Below, in pieces: positions 27,120-36,218 of a stretch of DNA of 61,437 nucleotides. Origin of the DNA: Rivularia sp. T60_A2020_040 (lineage in GTDB: Bacteria; Cyanobacteriota; Cyanobacteriia; Cyanobacteriales; Nostocaceae); assembly GCA_015272215.1 (NCBI GenBank), contig JACYMD010000020.1, positions 1 to 61,437 on the forward strand, given 5' to 3'. The notes below the pieces were generated by a model. That model saw nothing but the letters and a program-made list of their open reading frames with translations, did no database searches and had not been told where the DNA came from. Numbering within the stretch: position 1 is the stretch's first letter; the number at the start of each line of letters is the position of its first letter. The translations under genes and the position numbers were made by a program.

Positions 27120-27455
27120 CTATTTAGAAACCCATTGTAAATCCAGCCACATACGCGGATCGGATTCTTTGATCTTTGACATTGGATCACGCAGTAAACG
27201 TGAAGCATTGCGAAATACAACCTGGACTAATCCCATGTTTTCCGCAACATCCATGAGTATTTGTTTATGACTTTGTACATAACATATAATGTCTTCTGGA
27301 CAATAAATTCCTAAGTGTCGTAAACGTTTAGGAGGTCGTCCCCAGTAAGTTGTGATTACTTTCACATAACAGCCATCAAGGACTTCTCCTACTCTTGGAT
27401 AATACTCATTGATGACTCGAATATATTCCTTAGCAAGAGTCTCTTCGCTAATCAT
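27120..27455 (-). CDS. Hypothetical small protein
   Basis: This 111-residue protein is not assigned to a family I can name. It is mixed alpha/beta by composition, with basic motifs GRPPKRLRHLGIY and FRNASRLLRDP, and no membrane helix. The ATG at 27455 is the only good start. The 232 bases between it and the gene on its left contain an unexplained fragment of open frame without a start, possibly gene debris. Confidence 0.6.
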   Translation of the reverse strand: MISEETLAKEYIRVINEYYPRVGEVLDGCYVKVITTYWGRPPKRLRHLGIYCPEDIICYVQSHKQILMDVAENMGLVQVVFRNASRLLRDPMSKIKESDPRMWLDLQWVSK

Positions 27456-27663
27456 TTGACTACATATTTTTGTAGACTATAAAACATTATTAATATATCA
27501 TAATATGATTTATAAAAACTATGACTATTGAATGATTTATTATTTATTAGATTTTTATTAATAGTATTTATATTAAATAATAATGTTTGTAAATTAGTAA
27601 ACCCTAACAGTTAATTTATGGTAGTTGAATTTAGTAATAATAATTAGAAAACAGGAAAAAATA

Positions 27664-27694
27664 ACAGTCAACTGTCAACTGTCAACTGTCAACT
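27664..27694. repeat. Heptamer tandem repeat (GTCAACT, x4)
   Basis: Four copies in the reverse orientation of the GTTGACA unit, immediately downstream of the 27703-28014 gene. The remainder of 27456-27702 is AT-rich with no gene seen. Confidence 0.9.
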
Positions 27695-27702
27695 TTTATA
27701 AA

Positions 27703-28014
27703 TTATCGTGAATTGCGTTCGCAAACTAAAACTTCTGCGATTAATTCAGGTAAATTAGTAAGGTCGGTATATCCTTCACAGCCGCGAATTGGCGAGATAA
27801 ATGTGTAGTTGGGGTCGCATTCTGCGGTATCGTAAACTTGAAAGTACCACCTATCAGGAAATCCGGCGACAGCGACTTCGATAATATACCAACTTTGACC
27901 AATGAGGCGACAATCAATTACTGTAAACCAGTCCTTATATTCATCTGATATATTCCACTCGCTCATCAGAAATTCTAAAGCAATGTGTTGTGCCTCATCT
28001 GCCGTCAATAGCAT
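27703..28014 (-). CDS. Hypothetical small protein, second gene of a pair
   Basis: The 103-residue protein begins MLLTADEAQHIALEFLMSEWN and has a centre typical of small beta-sandwich or cystatin-like folds (WYIIEVAVAGFPDRWYFQVYD). I do not know a specific family. It begins two bases after the stop of the upstream gene, with its ribosome-binding site AAGAAG inside that gene, so the two are cotranscribed. Confidence 0.65.
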   Translation of the reverse strand: MLLTADEAQHIALEFLMSEWNISDEYKDWFTVIDCRLIGQSWYIIEVAVAGFPDRWYFQVYDTAECDPNYTFISPIRGCEGYTDLTNLPELIAEVLVCERNSR

Positions 28015-28016
28015 TT

Positions 28017-28274
28017 TTACTTCTTCTTTGGAACTTGGGGGTAAAATCCTAATTGTTTAGATAATTCTCGTGCAATATGTATTAAAAACTTCGCTCCGTC
28101 TTCATTTCCATTATGAGCAAATGATGTTGCAACTTGCATCATTAATTTGATAAATTCTGCATCTAATAGCTCAGAATTAGCTTCTATAAGTTCTGGTTCC
28201 TTACCATTAGGACATTTTAATAATTCCTCAATTAAACCGTAATACTGATTTTGACGTTGTTCTGAAGACATCAT
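28017..28274 (-). CDS. Small helical protein resembling cyanobacterial TPR/CHAT N-terminal modules
   Basis: The motif LIEELLKCPNGKEPELIEAN resembles the N-terminal helical region of cyanobacterial CHAT/TPR proteins, here as a stand-alone 85-residue protein that is all alpha by composition. It is cytoplasmic by absence of signal or helix. It is the first gene of a tight pair with 27703-28014. Function unknown. Confidence 0.68.
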   Translation of the reverse strand: MMSSEQRQNQYYGLIEELLKCPNGKEPELIEANSELLDAEFIKLMMQVATSFAHNGNEDGAKFLIHIARELSKQLGFYPQVPKKK

Positions 28275-28292
28275 ATTTTTTAACTATTATTA

Positions 28293-28733
28293 CTACTTTT
28301 CTAGACTTTGCTGCCATAATTTCTCCAACATTTCTACTTGTTGTTGATGTATATGAGCGCGGTAAACTAAATATCTATCGTACAAATAAATTGTCAAGAC
28401 CATACAGAATGGTATCAATAAAAAAAGCCATCTCCACAAACGGCGATTTTGGTAGTTATGGAATAAATTTAGTTTTGTTTCATAAGCATTTATATCTAAG
28501 TTAGAAAAATCATTGTTTCTCAGCGAATTAGGTTGTATTCCAGATAGGGAACATTCGCTTTTTATACTTTGATTGTATGAATGTATATTCTGCTGAGTTT
28601 CCACAAACTTGAGATGTTTTCCCCATACCATACCAAATACCGCTAAGCTGGGAAAAACTATGGTTAGAGTAATTAAACAAACAGCAAATACATTTATAAG
28701 TTTTAATTTCATCGTGGCTTTTTCTAATTGCAT
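28293..28733 (-). CDS. Small two-helix membrane protein
   Basis: The 146-residue protein has two hydrophobic helices (about 15-38 and 100-120) joined by a polar loop, with a C-terminal coiled segment HIHQQQVEMLEKLWQQ. An alternative start at the ATG of 28712 (MKLKLIN) would shorten it by 7 residues. It precedes the pair at 27703-28274 by 18 bases, making a three-gene string. I know no function. Confidence 0.62.
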   Translation of the reverse strand: MQLEKATMKLKLINVFAVCLITLTIVFPSLAVFGMVWGKHLKFVETQQNIHSYNQSIKSECSLSGIQPNSLRNNDFSNLDINAYETKLNLFHNYQNRRLWRWLFLLIPFCMVLTIYLYDRYLVYRAHIHQQQVEMLEKLWQQSLEK

Positions 28734-28872
28734 AAAGTGAAGCCAGTGAAACAGTACATAACTGTAGATTTCCTATACTGTCGTAAGTTTTAATGTTTAA
28801 CTAATATCTAATATCTAAATTTGTGTAGAAAAATGATTGACACACAGTCTTCTTAGTAGAGGGTTTAAGAAG

Positions 28873-28894
28873 CCCCCCCGAAAAGACGGGGGGG
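28873..28894. repeat. GC-rich perfect hairpin
   Basis: Eight-base arms CCCCCCCG and CGGGGGGG with a six-base loop. No T tract follows, so it is not a textbook terminator. Confidence 0.75.
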
Positions 28895-29211
28895 TAGAGG
28901 GGAATCTCTGCGTAAATCCTATAGCTGTTATATCAGTCAGTCTCCAGGTGAGGACTCATAGCGATCGCCCTTGGATTTATTAAATTAATTAAACTTGTAC
29001 TCAAGGGCTTATAATCTAATCATGGCAAGGATTTAATATTTTTTTTGGGGTATGGGTTCTAGTCTTTTTAGGTAGGGGTGCTAGTATTTATAAACTGGGG
29101 TCTATGATTTTTGTACTCAAAGAAAGTTGCTATGGTGTAGATACTCAAAAGCTCTCACACGCTACCATCAGGAAGTAAGATGCCCACCCGTCAAAGTTAA
29201 TGTGGCGGAGT

Positions 29212-29245
29212 ACTAGTGGTTTGTCCCATTAAATATGACTGGTTT
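29212..29245. repeat. Repeat ACTAGTG-TTTGTCCCATT...TGACTGGTT, copy 1
   Basis: The core ACTAGTGGTTTGTCCCATT and a following GACTGGTT recur with few changes at 38543-38575. Confidence 0.75.
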
Positions 29246-29302
29246 TAACCGCAACCCGTCGGGGGTTATAAACCCCCGTCTAATAGACATCTCCGGAAAA
29301 GA

Positions 29303-29331
29303 TGTAGAGACGGGGCGTATTGCTACGTCTC
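29303..29331. repeat. GTAGAGACG hairpin repeat
   Basis: Reads GTAGAGACGGGGCGTATTGC then TACGTCTC. It is nearly identical in reverse to 21058-21085. Confidence 0.75.
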
Positions 29332-29594
29332 GACAAAGATTCTGGACAACGCATATTGATATTTTGCACCATAGAAACCTATCGTTAAAATAATTACTAA
29401 TTGTTTGACTTCGTTTTTACCCGCCTGGGACTGCAAGTAAGAGTCTGATAGCAGAAGTCCATTAAAATGGACTAAAAATATTACAGCTTTACGTTAGTTA
29501 TATTTTTATTTATATTTTTGATTATCTAGCTAATTATGCGGCTCTGTGCAAGATATAAGCATAATTAATTTTCACCAGATGTCTACTGAAACAA

Positions 29595-29628
29595 TGTAGA
29601 GACGCGATATTATTATCGTGTCTCTACA
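29595..29628. repeat. TGTAGAGACGCGATA hairpin repeat
   Basis: Fifteen-base arms TGTAGAGACGCGATA and TATCGTGTCTCTACA (one mismatch) flank a four-base loop. It lies downstream of the lumenal pentapeptide gene and may serve as its terminator. Confidence 0.8.
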
Positions 29629-29655
29629 ATCCCGCAGAATTAATGTGGTGAAGTA

Positions 29656-30150
29656 CTAGTTACATTCCAAAGAAGCACGAGTTGCAACGCCGGTTTTTGG
29701 ATTAACACCACTTGCGGCTTCACAGAGTTTTTGAACTTCTACGCGGTCTAAAATAGCACCACTAAAATCAGCGCCGGTAATGTCAACATTACGAAAAATA
29801 GAACGTAACATCATTGCATTAGCAAAAATTCCATCGCTCAAGTCGGCATCACTAAAGTTTGTTAAATAAGCTATTCCATCCGTGAAATCAACACCATGCA
29901 AATTGGAATTTTGTAATAATGAACCGTTAAAAACAGCACCGCGCATATCGGCGTTACTAAAATTAGTATTTTCTAAATTGAGAGTAGTATACTCCTGTCC
30001 CACTAAACTTTGACCGGATAAATCCTTACCAGATAATTCATTACCAGCCGCACGTGAAATACTCGAAGAACTTGCAGCTTCTGCTGACAAAGGATAGAAC
30101 AACACAACAATAACTAAAACCAAGCTAGCTAGTACTTGCCAAAATTTCAT
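29656..30150 (-). CDS. Exported (lumenal-type) pentapeptide-repeat protein
   Basis: The preferred ATG at 30150 starts [17 protein letters not shown] and gives a typical signal peptide ending near SAEA-AS, so the protein goes to the thylakoid lumen or periplasm. The frame extends 14 codons upstream, but that part ([11 protein letters not shown]) would spoil the signal. Pentapeptide repeats fill residues 45-140, and a C-terminal tail with two Cys follows. It resembles lumenal pentapeptide proteins of chloroplasts. A heptamer array separates it from the divergent gcvT. Confidence 0.88.
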   Translation of the reverse strand: MKFWQVLASLVLVIVVLFYPLSAEAASSSSISRAAGNELSGKDLSGQSLVGQEYTTLNLENTNFSNADMRGAVFNGSLLQNSNLHGVDFTDGIAYLTNFSDADLSDGIFANAMMLRSIFRNVDITGADFSGAILDRVEVQKLCEAASGVNPKTGVATRASLECN

Positions 30151-30202
30151 AATCTCTACTTTATAAAACTCAATACATCCACATTTAACCATAATTCATA
30201 GA

Positions 30203-30272
30203 TGGTAGTTAGTGGTTAGTAGTTAGTGGATAAACAACCATCAACTGTCCACTGTCAACTGTCAACTGTCAA
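30203..30272. repeat. Two adjoining heptamer arrays (AGTTAGT and GTCAACT units)
   Basis: A TTAGTGG/TTAGTAG run (30203-30230) is followed by (GTCAACT)-type copies (30238-30272). They occupy most of the gcvT promoter region. Confidence 0.85.
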
Positions 30273-30325
30273 CTAACTCTTGTAGGATATTTAAAGATGT
30301 TGATCAAAAAAAGCTTTATTTATCT

Positions 30326-31459
30326 GTGGCTAATCAAGAAGAAATCGCAATGATTGCGCGATCGCCTTTATTTGCAGTTATACAAGAGTTGAAAGCACGG
30401 TTTACCAATTTTGGTGGCTGGGAAATGCCGTTACAGTTTTCTGGTATTACAGCAGAACATGAGTCTGTGAGAAATGGTGCTGGAATGTTTGATATTTCCC
30501 ACATGGGGAAGTTTAGTTTACAAGGTAAAAATTTAGTTTCTCAACTCCAGAGTTTGGTTCCTTCCGATTTAAGTCGTCTACAACCAAATCAAGCACAATA
30601 CACTGTTTTATCAAATCCCCAAGCTGGGATTATTGATGACATAATTTTTTATTATCAAGGTGAAGATAATACTGGTGTACAAAAAGGATGGCTCATTGTT
30701 AATGCTGCGACTACAGCTAAAGATAAAGCATGGTTAGTCGAACACCTGGATACTAAACAAGTTGAATTTCAAGATTTATCAACTCAAAAGGTATTATTAG
30801 CAGTTCAAGGACCAAAAGCTACTCAAATTCTGCAAAAATTTGTTGAGCAAGATTTAACCTCTGTCAAAGCATTTGGTCATTTGGATGCAACAGTACTCGG
30901 TAAGCCGGCTTTTTTGGCTCGTACTGGTTACACCGGGGAAGATGGTTTTGAGGTGATGGTAGAACCAACTGTAGGAATAGAACTGTGGCAAAATTTGCTT
31001 ACAGCAGGTGTAGTTCCTTGTGGATTAGGTGCGAGAGATACTTTGAGATTAGAAGCCGCTATGGCACTCTACGGACAAGATATCGATGACGTTACCACTC
31101 CTTTAGAAGCTGGTTTGAGTTGGTTAGTTCATTTAGATACGAAAGGAGATTTTATTGGACGTGAGGTATTACAACAGCAAAAAGCCATCGGGGTTCAACA
31201 TAAACTAGTAGGATTAAAAATGCCAGGACGCAACATCGCTCGTCATGGTTATCCAGTATTATCCGCAGGTGAAAAAGTCGGAGAAATTACTAGTGGTACC
31301 TTATCGCCAACACTCGGTTATCCTATAGCTTTAGCATACGTACCCGCAGAATTAACAACCATCGGCAACCAATTAGAAGTAGAAATTCGCGGTAAAATCT
31401 ATCCCGCAACTGTGGTGAAACGTCCATTTTATCGCTCGAAAAGTCGCGTCGGTAAATAA
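30326..31459 (+). CDS. gcvT: Glycine cleavage system T protein (aminomethyltransferase)
   Basis: GcvT transfers the methylene from the lipoyl-bound aminomethyl group to tetrahydrofolate and releases ammonia. The 377-residue protein has FGGWEMPLQFSGI, HESVRNGAGMFDISHMGKF and RTGYTGEDGFEVMV motifs. The GTG at 30326 is chosen because MANQ-type starts are conserved in cyanobacteria. It heads the gene set gcvT-gcvH-gcvP, each separated by 130-170 bases of repeat-containing DNA. I looked for a glycine riboswitch upstream and saw none. Confidence 0.96.
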   Translation: MANQEEIAMIARSPLFAVIQELKARFTNFGGWEMPLQFSGITAEHESVRNGAGMFDISHMGKFSLQGKNLVSQLQSLVPSDLSRLQPNQAQYTVLSNPQAGIIDDIIFYYQGEDNTGVQKGWLIVNAATTAKDKAWLVEHLDTKQVEFQDLSTQKVLLAVQGPKATQILQKFVEQDLTSVKAFGHLDATVLGKPAFLARTGYTGEDGFEVMVEPTVGIELWQNLLTAGVVPCGLGARDTLRLEAAMALYGQDIDDVTTPLEAGLSWLVHLDTKGDFIGREVLQQQKAIGVQHKLVGLKMPGRNIARHGYPVLSAGEKVGEITSGTLSPTLGYPIALAYVPAELTTIGNQLEVEIRGKIYPATVVKRPFYRSKSRVGK

Positions 31460-31484
31460 ACATGGAGAAACAAGCAGACAAATT

Positions 31485-31535
31485 ACTTGCCTCTGCGTGA
31501 CTCTGCGCTTTCCTCAGCGTTCCTTTGCGTTTAAT
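31485..31535. repeat. Degenerate CTCTGCG-type repeat
   Basis: Runs of CTCTGCGTGA, CTCTGCGCTT and TTTGCGTTT between gcvT and gcvH, a common degenerate intergenic repeat. Confidence 0.6.
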
Positions 31536-31627
31536 CCAAGGATGCTGAATTTCAACCTTAAACCTTTGACCTTTGACCTTAATTGCCGATAATTAATAAT
31601 TGATAATTTAATTAGTTAAAAAAGAAT

Positions 31628-32017
31628 ATGGCTTTTGAATATCCAGAAGATTTGAAATACTTAGACACTCACGAATACGTGCGTCTTGAAGGTGAAAATG
31701 CCACAATTGGGATTAGTGCTTTTGCCATCGATCAGTTGGGAGATATTGTATTTTTAGAATTACCACAAGTTGGCGATCGCGTCACAAAAGGAGAAACTTT
31801 TGGTACGGTTGAATCAGTAAAAGCTGTAGAAGATTTGAATTCACCCGTAACTGGTACTGTGAGTGAATGTAATGATCCAATGATCGATTCTCCGGAAAAA
31901 TTAGCAGACGATCCTTATGGTAAAGGATGGTTGATCAAAGTGAAAGTTGACAATCCCAGCGATATTGATGATGCAATGAGCGCAGAAGAGTATAGTTCAC
32001 AGGTGGAAGGGGATTAA
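31628..32017 (+). CDS. gcvH: Glycine cleavage system H protein
   Basis: GcvH carries the lipoyl swinging arm shuttling between the P, T and L proteins. The lipoylated lysine is K65 in the hallmark [11 protein letters not shown]. The 129 residues span the usual length. The gene follows gcvT by 168 bases and precedes gcvP by 133, with heptamer repeats in the second gap. No lipoylation gene lies in the window. Confidence 0.97.
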   Translation: MAFEYPEDLKYLDTHEYVRLEGENATIGISAFAIDQLGDIVFLELPQVGDRVTKGETFGTVESVKAVEDLNSPVTGTVSECNDPMIDSPEKLADDPYGKGWLIKVKVDNPSDIDDAMSAEEYSSQVEGD

Positions 32018-32050
32018 GGGGATGGGGAGATGGGGGGAAAAATAAATAAT

Positions 32051-32081
32051 AACTGTCCACTGTCAACTGTCAACTGTCAAC
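32051..32081. repeat. Heptamer tandem repeat (GTCAACT, x4)
   Basis: Lies between gcvH and gcvP, with one GTCCACT variant unit. Confidence 0.9.
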
Positions 32082-32150
32082 TAATTTCTGCCACTGTTTG
32101 TATAATTGTTGCAAAATATTAATTAGTAACGTGTGGAGACTAATTAGTTA

Positions 32151-35096
32151 GTGGTGATTTACGCCCCTCGTACCTCGTCTAATGATCAGCAAATGGTTGA
32201 AAACAATCAATCATTAATTTCTTTTGCACAAAGGCATATCGGAGTATGTTCTGATGATGTCGCAAAAATGCTGAAGATTTTGGGTTTTGATAATCTGGAT
32301 GAATTGATTGATCGAGCAGTTCCCCAAATTATTCGTACTGATGGTGATTTGAGTTTACCAGCAGCCGAAAGCGAATATGCTGCTCTAGCACAGTTAAAAG
32401 AAATTGCGTCCCAAAACCAAGTTTTCCGTTCGTTTATCGGTATGGGGTATTACGACTGTATTACTCCGGGGGTAATTCAACGGAATATTTTGGAAAACCC
32501 CGGTTGGTATACTGCTTATACTCCTTATCAAGCGGAAATTGCTCAAGGAAGACTCGAAGCGCTGTTGAATTTCCAAACTTTAATTATCGATTTAACGGGT
32601 TTGGAAATTGCTAATGCTTCACTGCTTGATGAAGCGACTGCTGCTGCGGAAGCAATGAGTATGAGTTATGGTGTTTGCAAAAATAAAGCAGATACTTTCT
32701 TTGTTTCCCAAGAATGTCACCCCCAAACAATCGCCGTGTTACAGACACGGGCAGAACCTTTGGGAATTAAAATTATTGTGGGAAACCACGAAACTTTTGA
32801 TTTTTCTGAGCCGATTTTTGGAGCTATTGTTCAATACCCTGCTACTGATGGTGCAATTTACGATTATGGCGATTTTATCGAAAAAGTCCATGAATCGGGA
32901 GCTTTGGTAACGGTAGCAGCTGATCCTTTAAGTTTAACTTTGTTAACTCCACCAGGAGAATTTGGCGCTGATATCGCTGTTGGCAGCACTCAAAGGTTTG
33001 GTATTCCCTTGGGGTTTGGGGGACCTCATGCGGCGTATTTTGCAACCAAAGAACAGTATAAACGGCAAGTTCCAGGGCGAATTGTTGGTTTATCAAGGGA
33101 TGTTCAAGGTAAACCTGCATTGCGTTTAGCATTACAAACCCGCGAACAGCACATCCGACGCGAAAAAGCAACTAGTAATATCTGTACTGCACAAGTATTA
33201 TTAGCGGTAATGGCAAGTATGTATGCGGTTTATCATGGACCTGATGGAATTAAGAAGATTGCTCAAAAAATCCATTTTTTAACTGTCAAATTAGCTGAAG
33301 GACTCAAAACCCTTGGTTACAATATTGACGATGAATATTTCTTTGATACACTGCGAGTCAATTTAGGAAGCTCTAGTAAAGAAGAGATTTTACAACGTTG
33401 TCAAGCTCATAAAATCAATCTCCGGATTTTTGATGATAATTCTCTGGGAATTTCTTTAGATGAAACTAGCACAGAAAGGGATGTATTAGATTTATTAGAA
33501 ATTTTTCTTCCTGACGGGAGACGCAGCGCTAACGACTTAGAAAACCAGTCAATTTTTTCTTGGGAAGAGTTAAAAAATCTAAAATCCAAAATCCAAAATC
33601 CAAAATTTCTCAGAAAAACTGACTTCCTAACTCACCCGGTATTCAATCGTTATCATTCAGAAACCGAATTATTGCGCTATCTGCACAAACTGGAAACCAA
33701 GGATTTATCGTTAACAACATCGATGATTCCTTTGGGTTCCTGTACGATGAAACTGAACGCAACAACCGAAATGATACCAGTAACCTGGGCGGAGTTTGGT
33801 AAAATACATCCTTATGCTCCCTTATCCCAAACGCAAGGTTATTTGTTGTTATTTGAACAACTGGAAAAATGGTTGGCAGAAATCACAGGTTTTGCGGGAA
33901 TTTCCTTACAACCGAATGCTGGTTCTCAAGGTGAATATGCGGGGCTTTTGACAATTCGGAGATATCACGCAAGTCGTGGAGAAACCCATCGTCATATTTG
34001 TTTAATCCCAAATTCTGCTCACGGTACCAATCCAGCGAGTGCAGTAATGTGCGGCATGAAAGTTGTTGCTGTGGCTTGCGATAATGACGGTAACATTGAT
34101 ATCAATGACCTCAAAGAAAAGGCGCAAAAACACGCAAACCAACTAGCAGCCTTGATGGTGACATATCCTTCCACTCACGGTGTATTTGAAGCAGGAATCA
34201 AGGAGATTTGTCAAATTGTTCATAGTCACGGTGGACAAGTTTACATGGATGGTGCCAACATGAACGCTCAAGTTGGGATCTGTCGTCCGGGTGATTTTGG
34301 TGCAGATGTGTGTCATTTGAATCTACACAAAACCTTCTGTATTCCCCACGGTGGTGGTGGTCCAGGGATGGGACCAATCGGCGTAGCGTCTCATTTAGTA
34401 CCATTTCTTCCGGGGAATCCCGTAACTGGGAATGTGGAAGAAAATCCAAAATCACTTGGTGCAGTTTCCGCAGCGCCTTGGGGTAGCGCTAGTATTTTAG
34501 TGATTTCCTGGATGTACATCGCCATGATGGGTGGAGATGGCTTAACTCAAGCAACCAAAGTCGCTATATTAAATGCCAATTACATCGCTAAAAGGTTAGA
34601 ACAGCACTATCCCGTGTTGTATGTAGGTAAAAATGGTTTAGTGGCTCACGAATGCATCTTGGATTTACGTTCCTTAAAGAAAACGGCAAATATCGAAGTT
34701 GATGATATAGCCAAACGCTTGATGGATTATGGTTTTCATGCTCCTACAGTATCATGGCCCGTAGCTGGTACAGTGATGGTAGAACCTACTGAAAGCGAAT
34801 CTCTTGAGGAATTAGATCGATTCTGTGATGCGATGATTTCCATCCGCGAGGAAATTGCTGAAATCGAAGCGGGTAAGGTGGATGCTGAAGATAATCTGTT
34901 GAAAAATGCACCCCACACCGCCCAAAGTTTAATAATAGGTGAATGGAATCATCCCTACACCCGTGAACAAGCTGCTTATCCCGCACCTTGGACAAAAGAA
35001 CATAAATTCTGGGTTGCTGTAGGGCGGATTGATGCTGCTTTTGGCGATCGCAATTTAGTATGTTCTTGCCCTTCGATGGAAGAATATTCGGAATAA
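32151..35096 (+). CDS. gcvP: Glycine dehydrogenase (decarboxylating), P protein
   Basis: GcvP is the PLP-dependent decarboxylase of the glycine cleavage system. The 981-residue homodimer-type protein shows [20 protein letters not shown] and [10 protein letters not shown] in the N-terminal half. In the C-terminal half the PLP lysine, about K727, is in [18 protein letters not shown]. The GTG at 32151 starts MVIYAPR. The segment between the halves (about residues 474-486, [11 protein letters not shown]) is encoded by a five-unit heptamer repeat (33574-33608) that has invaded the gene while keeping the frame. The enzyme is essential for photorespiration in cyanobacteria at low CO2. Confidence 0.97.
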   Translation: MVIYAPRTSSNDQQMVENNQSLISFAQRHIGVCSDDVAKMLKILGFDNLDELIDRAVPQIIRTDGDLSLPAAESEYAALAQLKEIASQNQVFRSFIGMGYYDCITPGVIQRNILENPGWYTAYTPYQAEIAQGRLEALLNFQTLIIDLTGLEIANASLLDEATAAAEAMSMSYGVCKNKADTFFVSQECHPQTIAVLQTRAEPLGIKIIVGNHETFDFSEPIFGAIVQYPATDGAIYDYGDFIEKVHESGALVTVAADPLSLTLLTPPGEFGADIAVGSTQRFGIPLGFGGPHAAYFATKEQYKRQVPGRIVGLSRDVQGKPALRLALQTREQHIRREKATSNICTAQVLLAVMASMYAVYHGPDGIKKIAQKIHFLTVKLAEGLKTLGYNIDDEYFFDTLRVNLGSSSKEEILQRCQAHKINLRIFDDNSLGISLDETSTERDVLDLLEIFLPDGRRSANDLENQSIFSWEELKNLKSKIQNPKFLRKTDFLTHPVFNRYHSETELLRYLHKLETKDLSLTTSMIPLGSCTMKLNATTEMIPVTWAEFGKIHPYAPLSQTQGYLLLFEQLEKWLAEITGFAGISLQPNAGSQGEYAGLLTIRRYHASRGETHRHICLIPNSAHGTNPASAVMCGMKVVAVACDNDGNIDINDLKEKAQKHANQLAALMVTYPSTHGVFEAGIKEICQIVHSHGGQVYMDGANMNAQVGICRPGDFGADVCHLNLHKTFCIPHGGGGPGMGPIGVASHLVPFLPGNPVTGNVEENPKSLGAVSAAPWGSASILVISWMYIAMMGGDGLTQATKVAILNANYIAKRLEQHYPVLYVGKNGLVAHECILDLRSLKKTANIEVDDIAKRLMDYGFHAPTVSWPVAGTVMVEPTESESLEELDRFCDAMISIREEIAEIEAGKVDAEDNLLKNAPHTAQSLIIGEWNHPYTREQAAYPAPWTKEHKFWVAVGRIDAAFGDRNLVCSCPSMEEYSE
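33574..33608. repeat. Heptamer tandem repeat (AAAATCC, x5) inside gcvP
   Basis: Thirty-five bases of AAAATCC-type heptamers lie inside the open reading frame between the two halves of GcvP. The same unit occurs in non-coding DNA at 12791, 13584 and 61280. Confidence 0.9.
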
Positions 35097-35106
35097 GTCA
35101 AAATAT

Positions 35107-35170
35107 AGAAGTCGGGTTTTTAGGATAAATATCTGTTAGAAAACACAATGATTATAAAAACCCGACTTCT
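35107..35170. repeat. AGAAGTCGGG hairpin repeat, copy 2
   Basis: Fifteen-base perfect arms lie exactly between the convergent ends of gcvP and phnE, well placed to be a bidirectional terminator. Confidence 0.92.
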
Positions 35171-35177
35171 TACCCAA

Positions 35178-36026
35178 CTAAACCAACCAATTCCTAATTT
35201 TTGCGGAAGCGAAGTCAATAAGACTAGTAGCTAATATAAGAATAATTAGTATTGCACAAACTTTTTGATATTCAAAAGAACCAAAACTTTGATATAAAGA
35301 AACACCAATACCCCCAGCACCGACAATTCCTAAGACGGAAGCGGAACGGACATTAGATTCAAAGCGATACAAGGCAAAAGAAGTCCATAAGGGTATAACT
35401 TGAGGAATTACTCCATATATTACTTCTTGCATTTTACTTGCACCAGTAGCACGAATTCCTTCTACTGGACCTGGTTCTATTGCTTCAACTGCTTCAGAAA
35501 ATAATTTACCTAAAGCTCCAGCAGTATGTATAAATAAGGCTAGTATACCTGCAAACGGTCCTAAACCAACAGCGACTATAAAAATGAGTGCAAATACTAA
35601 TTCATTGATAGCTCGCATTGCATCTAAAATACGCCGCGTAGGTTGAACTACCCACACCGGGAAAATATTATTTGATGCCAAAATTGACAGGGGAATTGCA
35701 GCAACAGCAGCTAATAAAGTTCCCCAAATTCCCATTGATATAGTAATCAGTGTATCTTCTAAATAAAGTTTCCAAAAAGTAAAATCTGGTGGAAAATACT
35801 GTTTGATATAGTTAGCGATTCTAACAGTACGTTCTGGCTCAAGAAATAAGAATAAATTTAGCTCACTTTGTACAGCGGAAAAAATCAAAATTGCAATAAT
35901 CGCAATTAGGAATAAAATTCTAATATTAGTAACTAGTTTTGCTTCTTGTTTTAACATTGCTATTACAGCAGGAGAAGCATTAATCTTTTTGGGGAAATTG
36001 TCTGTGGGTTTTTGTTGATTCATCAT
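35178..36026 (-). CDS. phnE: Phosphonate/phosphite ABC transporter permease
   Basis: PhnE forms the membrane channel of the PhnCDE importer. The 282-residue protein has about six hydrophobic segments. The EAA-type loop ASKMQEVIYGVIPQVIPLW contacts the ATPase, and SASVLGIVGAGGIG is the family hallmark. Two adjacent ATGs (36026, 36023) can start it. It is the last gene of phnC-phnD-phnE. Confidence 0.94.
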   Translation of the reverse strand: MMNQQKPTDNFPKKINASPAVIAMLKQEAKLVTNIRILFLIAIIAILIFSAVQSELNLFLFLEPERTVRIANYIKQYFPPDFTFWKLYLEDTLITISMGIWGTLLAAVAAIPLSILASNNIFPVWVVQPTRRILDAMRAINELVFALIFIVAVGLGPFAGILALFIHTAGALGKLFSEAVEAIEPGPVEGIRATGASKMQEVIYGVIPQVIPLWTSFALYRFESNVRSASVLGIVGAGGIGVSLYQSFGSFEYQKVCAILIILILATSLIDFASAKIRNWLV

Positions 36027-36218
36027 GGATGAAAGTAGATTAAGTGAATGATTTTATTGGAAAATATTAAAGATTATCTAAAAGTCTTTTAAACGCAGAG
36101 GAACACAGAGGTTTAATTTCGATTCGATGATTTTTTTGCAAAAAGAATCTAATTCGTAATCCCTAATTAAAATAATTAGAATAATTAAAATTAGGAATTA
36201 CGAATTGTTAATTAATAA

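Larger units (their letters stand above)
28734..29655. other. Repeat-rich spacer without a gene
   Basis: About 920 bases. It contains a strong GC hairpin (CCCCCCCG and CGGGGGGG, 28873-28894), the 29212-29245 block repeated at 38543-38575, GTAGAGACG hairpins at 29303-29331 and 29595-29628, and a short palindromic GTCCATT/AATGGAC. I see no coding frame of quality. Confidence 0.6.

Noticed and set aside
26990-27123. Start-less open frame (ending IIYYYYYPEVEFSTPNYSI)
   Set aside because: No start codon and no recognisable homologue; possibly gene debris, but too short to assign.
30193-30325. Glycine riboswitch before gcvT
   Set aside because: The space is filled by heptamer repeats and lacks the conserved aptamer pattern.
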